DNA of 7,228 nucleotides, taken from contig CAYWUY010000109.1 of NCBI GenBank assembly GCA_964461535.1, positions 1-7,228 on the forward strand, written 5' to 3'. How positions within the stretch are numbered: position 1 is the first letter of the stretch; each line of letters starts with the position of its first letter. Source of the DNA: Flavipsychrobacter sp964461535. Its GTDB lineage: Bacteria; Bacteroidota; Bacteroidia; Chitinophagales; Chitinophagaceae. Below the pieces are notes generated by a model, which was given only the letters and a program-made list of their open reading frames with translations, had not been told where the DNA came from and did no database searches. Shown here piece by piece: positions 6,824 through 7,228 of this stretch. Made by a program: the position numbers and the translations under genes.

Positions 6824-7228
6824 TTACAGATTCCACCAAACTTTTTGTGTTGTCAATTTCAAACCAGGGAAATTAGTATTTCTTGTGCTCTCAGAAGTAG
6901 GATATTTGAATCTTCTTGGGATTTCAGTACCTATTTGAGAGTTTACAGAACGTTGTAAAAAGTCAGGATAACCTGTTCTGCGCAATTCTGTCCAAGCCTC
7001 ATAACCTTGTGTACCACACATTGAGAACCATTTTTGAGTAATGATGTGACGCAATTTGTCAGTGGTAGTACCAGTTACAGGGTAAGTAGCCCAATATACA
7101 GCCGGTATGCTAGCACCATCGCCCATGTAATACTTTATAGAAGTATCTACAGGATTTCCGGTAGCATCTGCTATTTCAGTAGCATAGCTATTAAAGTTTT
7201 GTAAGATACCAGTAGCAAACATTACTGA
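6824..7228 (-). CDS. SusD/RagB-family nutrient-binding outer membrane lipoprotein, C-terminal fragment (5' end beyond the right edge)
   Basis: The frame is open to the right edge, with two codons upstream of the Met at 7222, so only the last 134 residues or so of a protein normally about 480-550 long are visible. The internal Met is not the start. Diagnostic C-terminal SusD-like sequence is present: KLRHIITQKWFSMCG (about 7060-7013), GYEAWTELRRTGYPDF (about 7006-6959), IPRRFKYPTSE (6922-6890) and the terminal KVWWNL. The pattern 'QKW..M.GQG.EAW.E.RRTGYP' with a closing 'K.WW' points to the SusD-like_2 group rather than classical starch-binding SusD. Such proteins sit on the outer surface as the lid of a SusC-type TonB-dependent transporter and capture glycans or other nutrients. 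The matching susC gene should lie further right, outside the window. The substrate cannot be told from this fragment. Confidence 0.93.
   Translation of the reverse strand, partial: SVMFATGILQNFNSYATEIADATGNPVDTSIKYYMGDGASIPAVYWATYPVTGTTTDKLRHIITQKWFSMCGTQGYEAWTELRRTGYPDFLQRSVNSQIGTEIPRRFKYPTSESTRNTNFPGLKLTTQKVWWNL

Noticed and set aside
6824..7222. A small independent 132-residue protein starting at the Met at 7222.
   Set aside because: The frame continues without a stop to the window edge, and the sequence is the C-terminal end of a SusD-like protein. The Met is internal.
1..7228. CRISPR array, insertion sequence, toxin-antitoxin or defence system.
   Set aside because: There are no regularly spaced repeats, transposase motifs, terminal inverted repeats with target duplications, or defence-related domains in any strongly supported frame.

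Overview
The window looks like a chromosomal segment of a member of the Bacteroidetes, most plausibly the Chitinophagales or a relative. This rests on four things: a SusD-type outer membrane lipoprotein followed by a small lipoprotein with a Bacteroidetes-style surface-export signal, AT-rich leaders without clear Shine-Dalgarno sites, a bacterial kynurenine 3-monooxygenase, and a moderately AT-rich composition. The exact genus cannot be told from the sequence.

Layout. (1) 1-2763, minus strand: three tightly packed genes, read right to left. They are a GHMP-family kinase resembling HddA, a nucleotidyltransferase resembling HddC, and a GT4-type glycosyltransferase that runs off the left edge. 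Kinase and nucleotidyltransferase overlap by one base (TAATG), and nucleotidyltransferase and glycosyltransferase by four (ATGA). Together they suggest synthesis of GDP-D-glycero-alpha-D-manno-heptose and its use in a surface glycan. The isomerase (GmhA) and phosphatase (GmhB) steps are not in view. (2) 2764-2964: a divergent intergenic region with a plausible Bacteroidetes promoter for the rightward genes and a cluster of short palindromes. (3) 2965-6040, plus strand: kynurenine 3-monooxygenase (kmo), overlapping by 14 bases with recJ (single-strand-specific 5'-3' exonuclease). They are probably co-transcribed although their functions are unrelated. (4) 6079-6108: a perfect 13-bp hairpin between convergent genes, very likely a bidirectional terminator. 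(5) 6132-7228, minus strand: the end of a SusC/SusD-type uptake locus, with the C-terminal part of a SusD/RagB-family lipoprotein entering from the right edge and a 218-residue lipoprotein with an Ig-like domain.

Most of the window is ordinary Bacteroidetes gene content. I see no CRISPR array, RNA gene, insertion sequence or defence system. The points most worth a second look are the uncharacterised C-terminal half of the lipoprotein, the heptose cassette with its glycosyltransferase, the kmo/recJ overlap, and the palindromes in the divergent promoter region.
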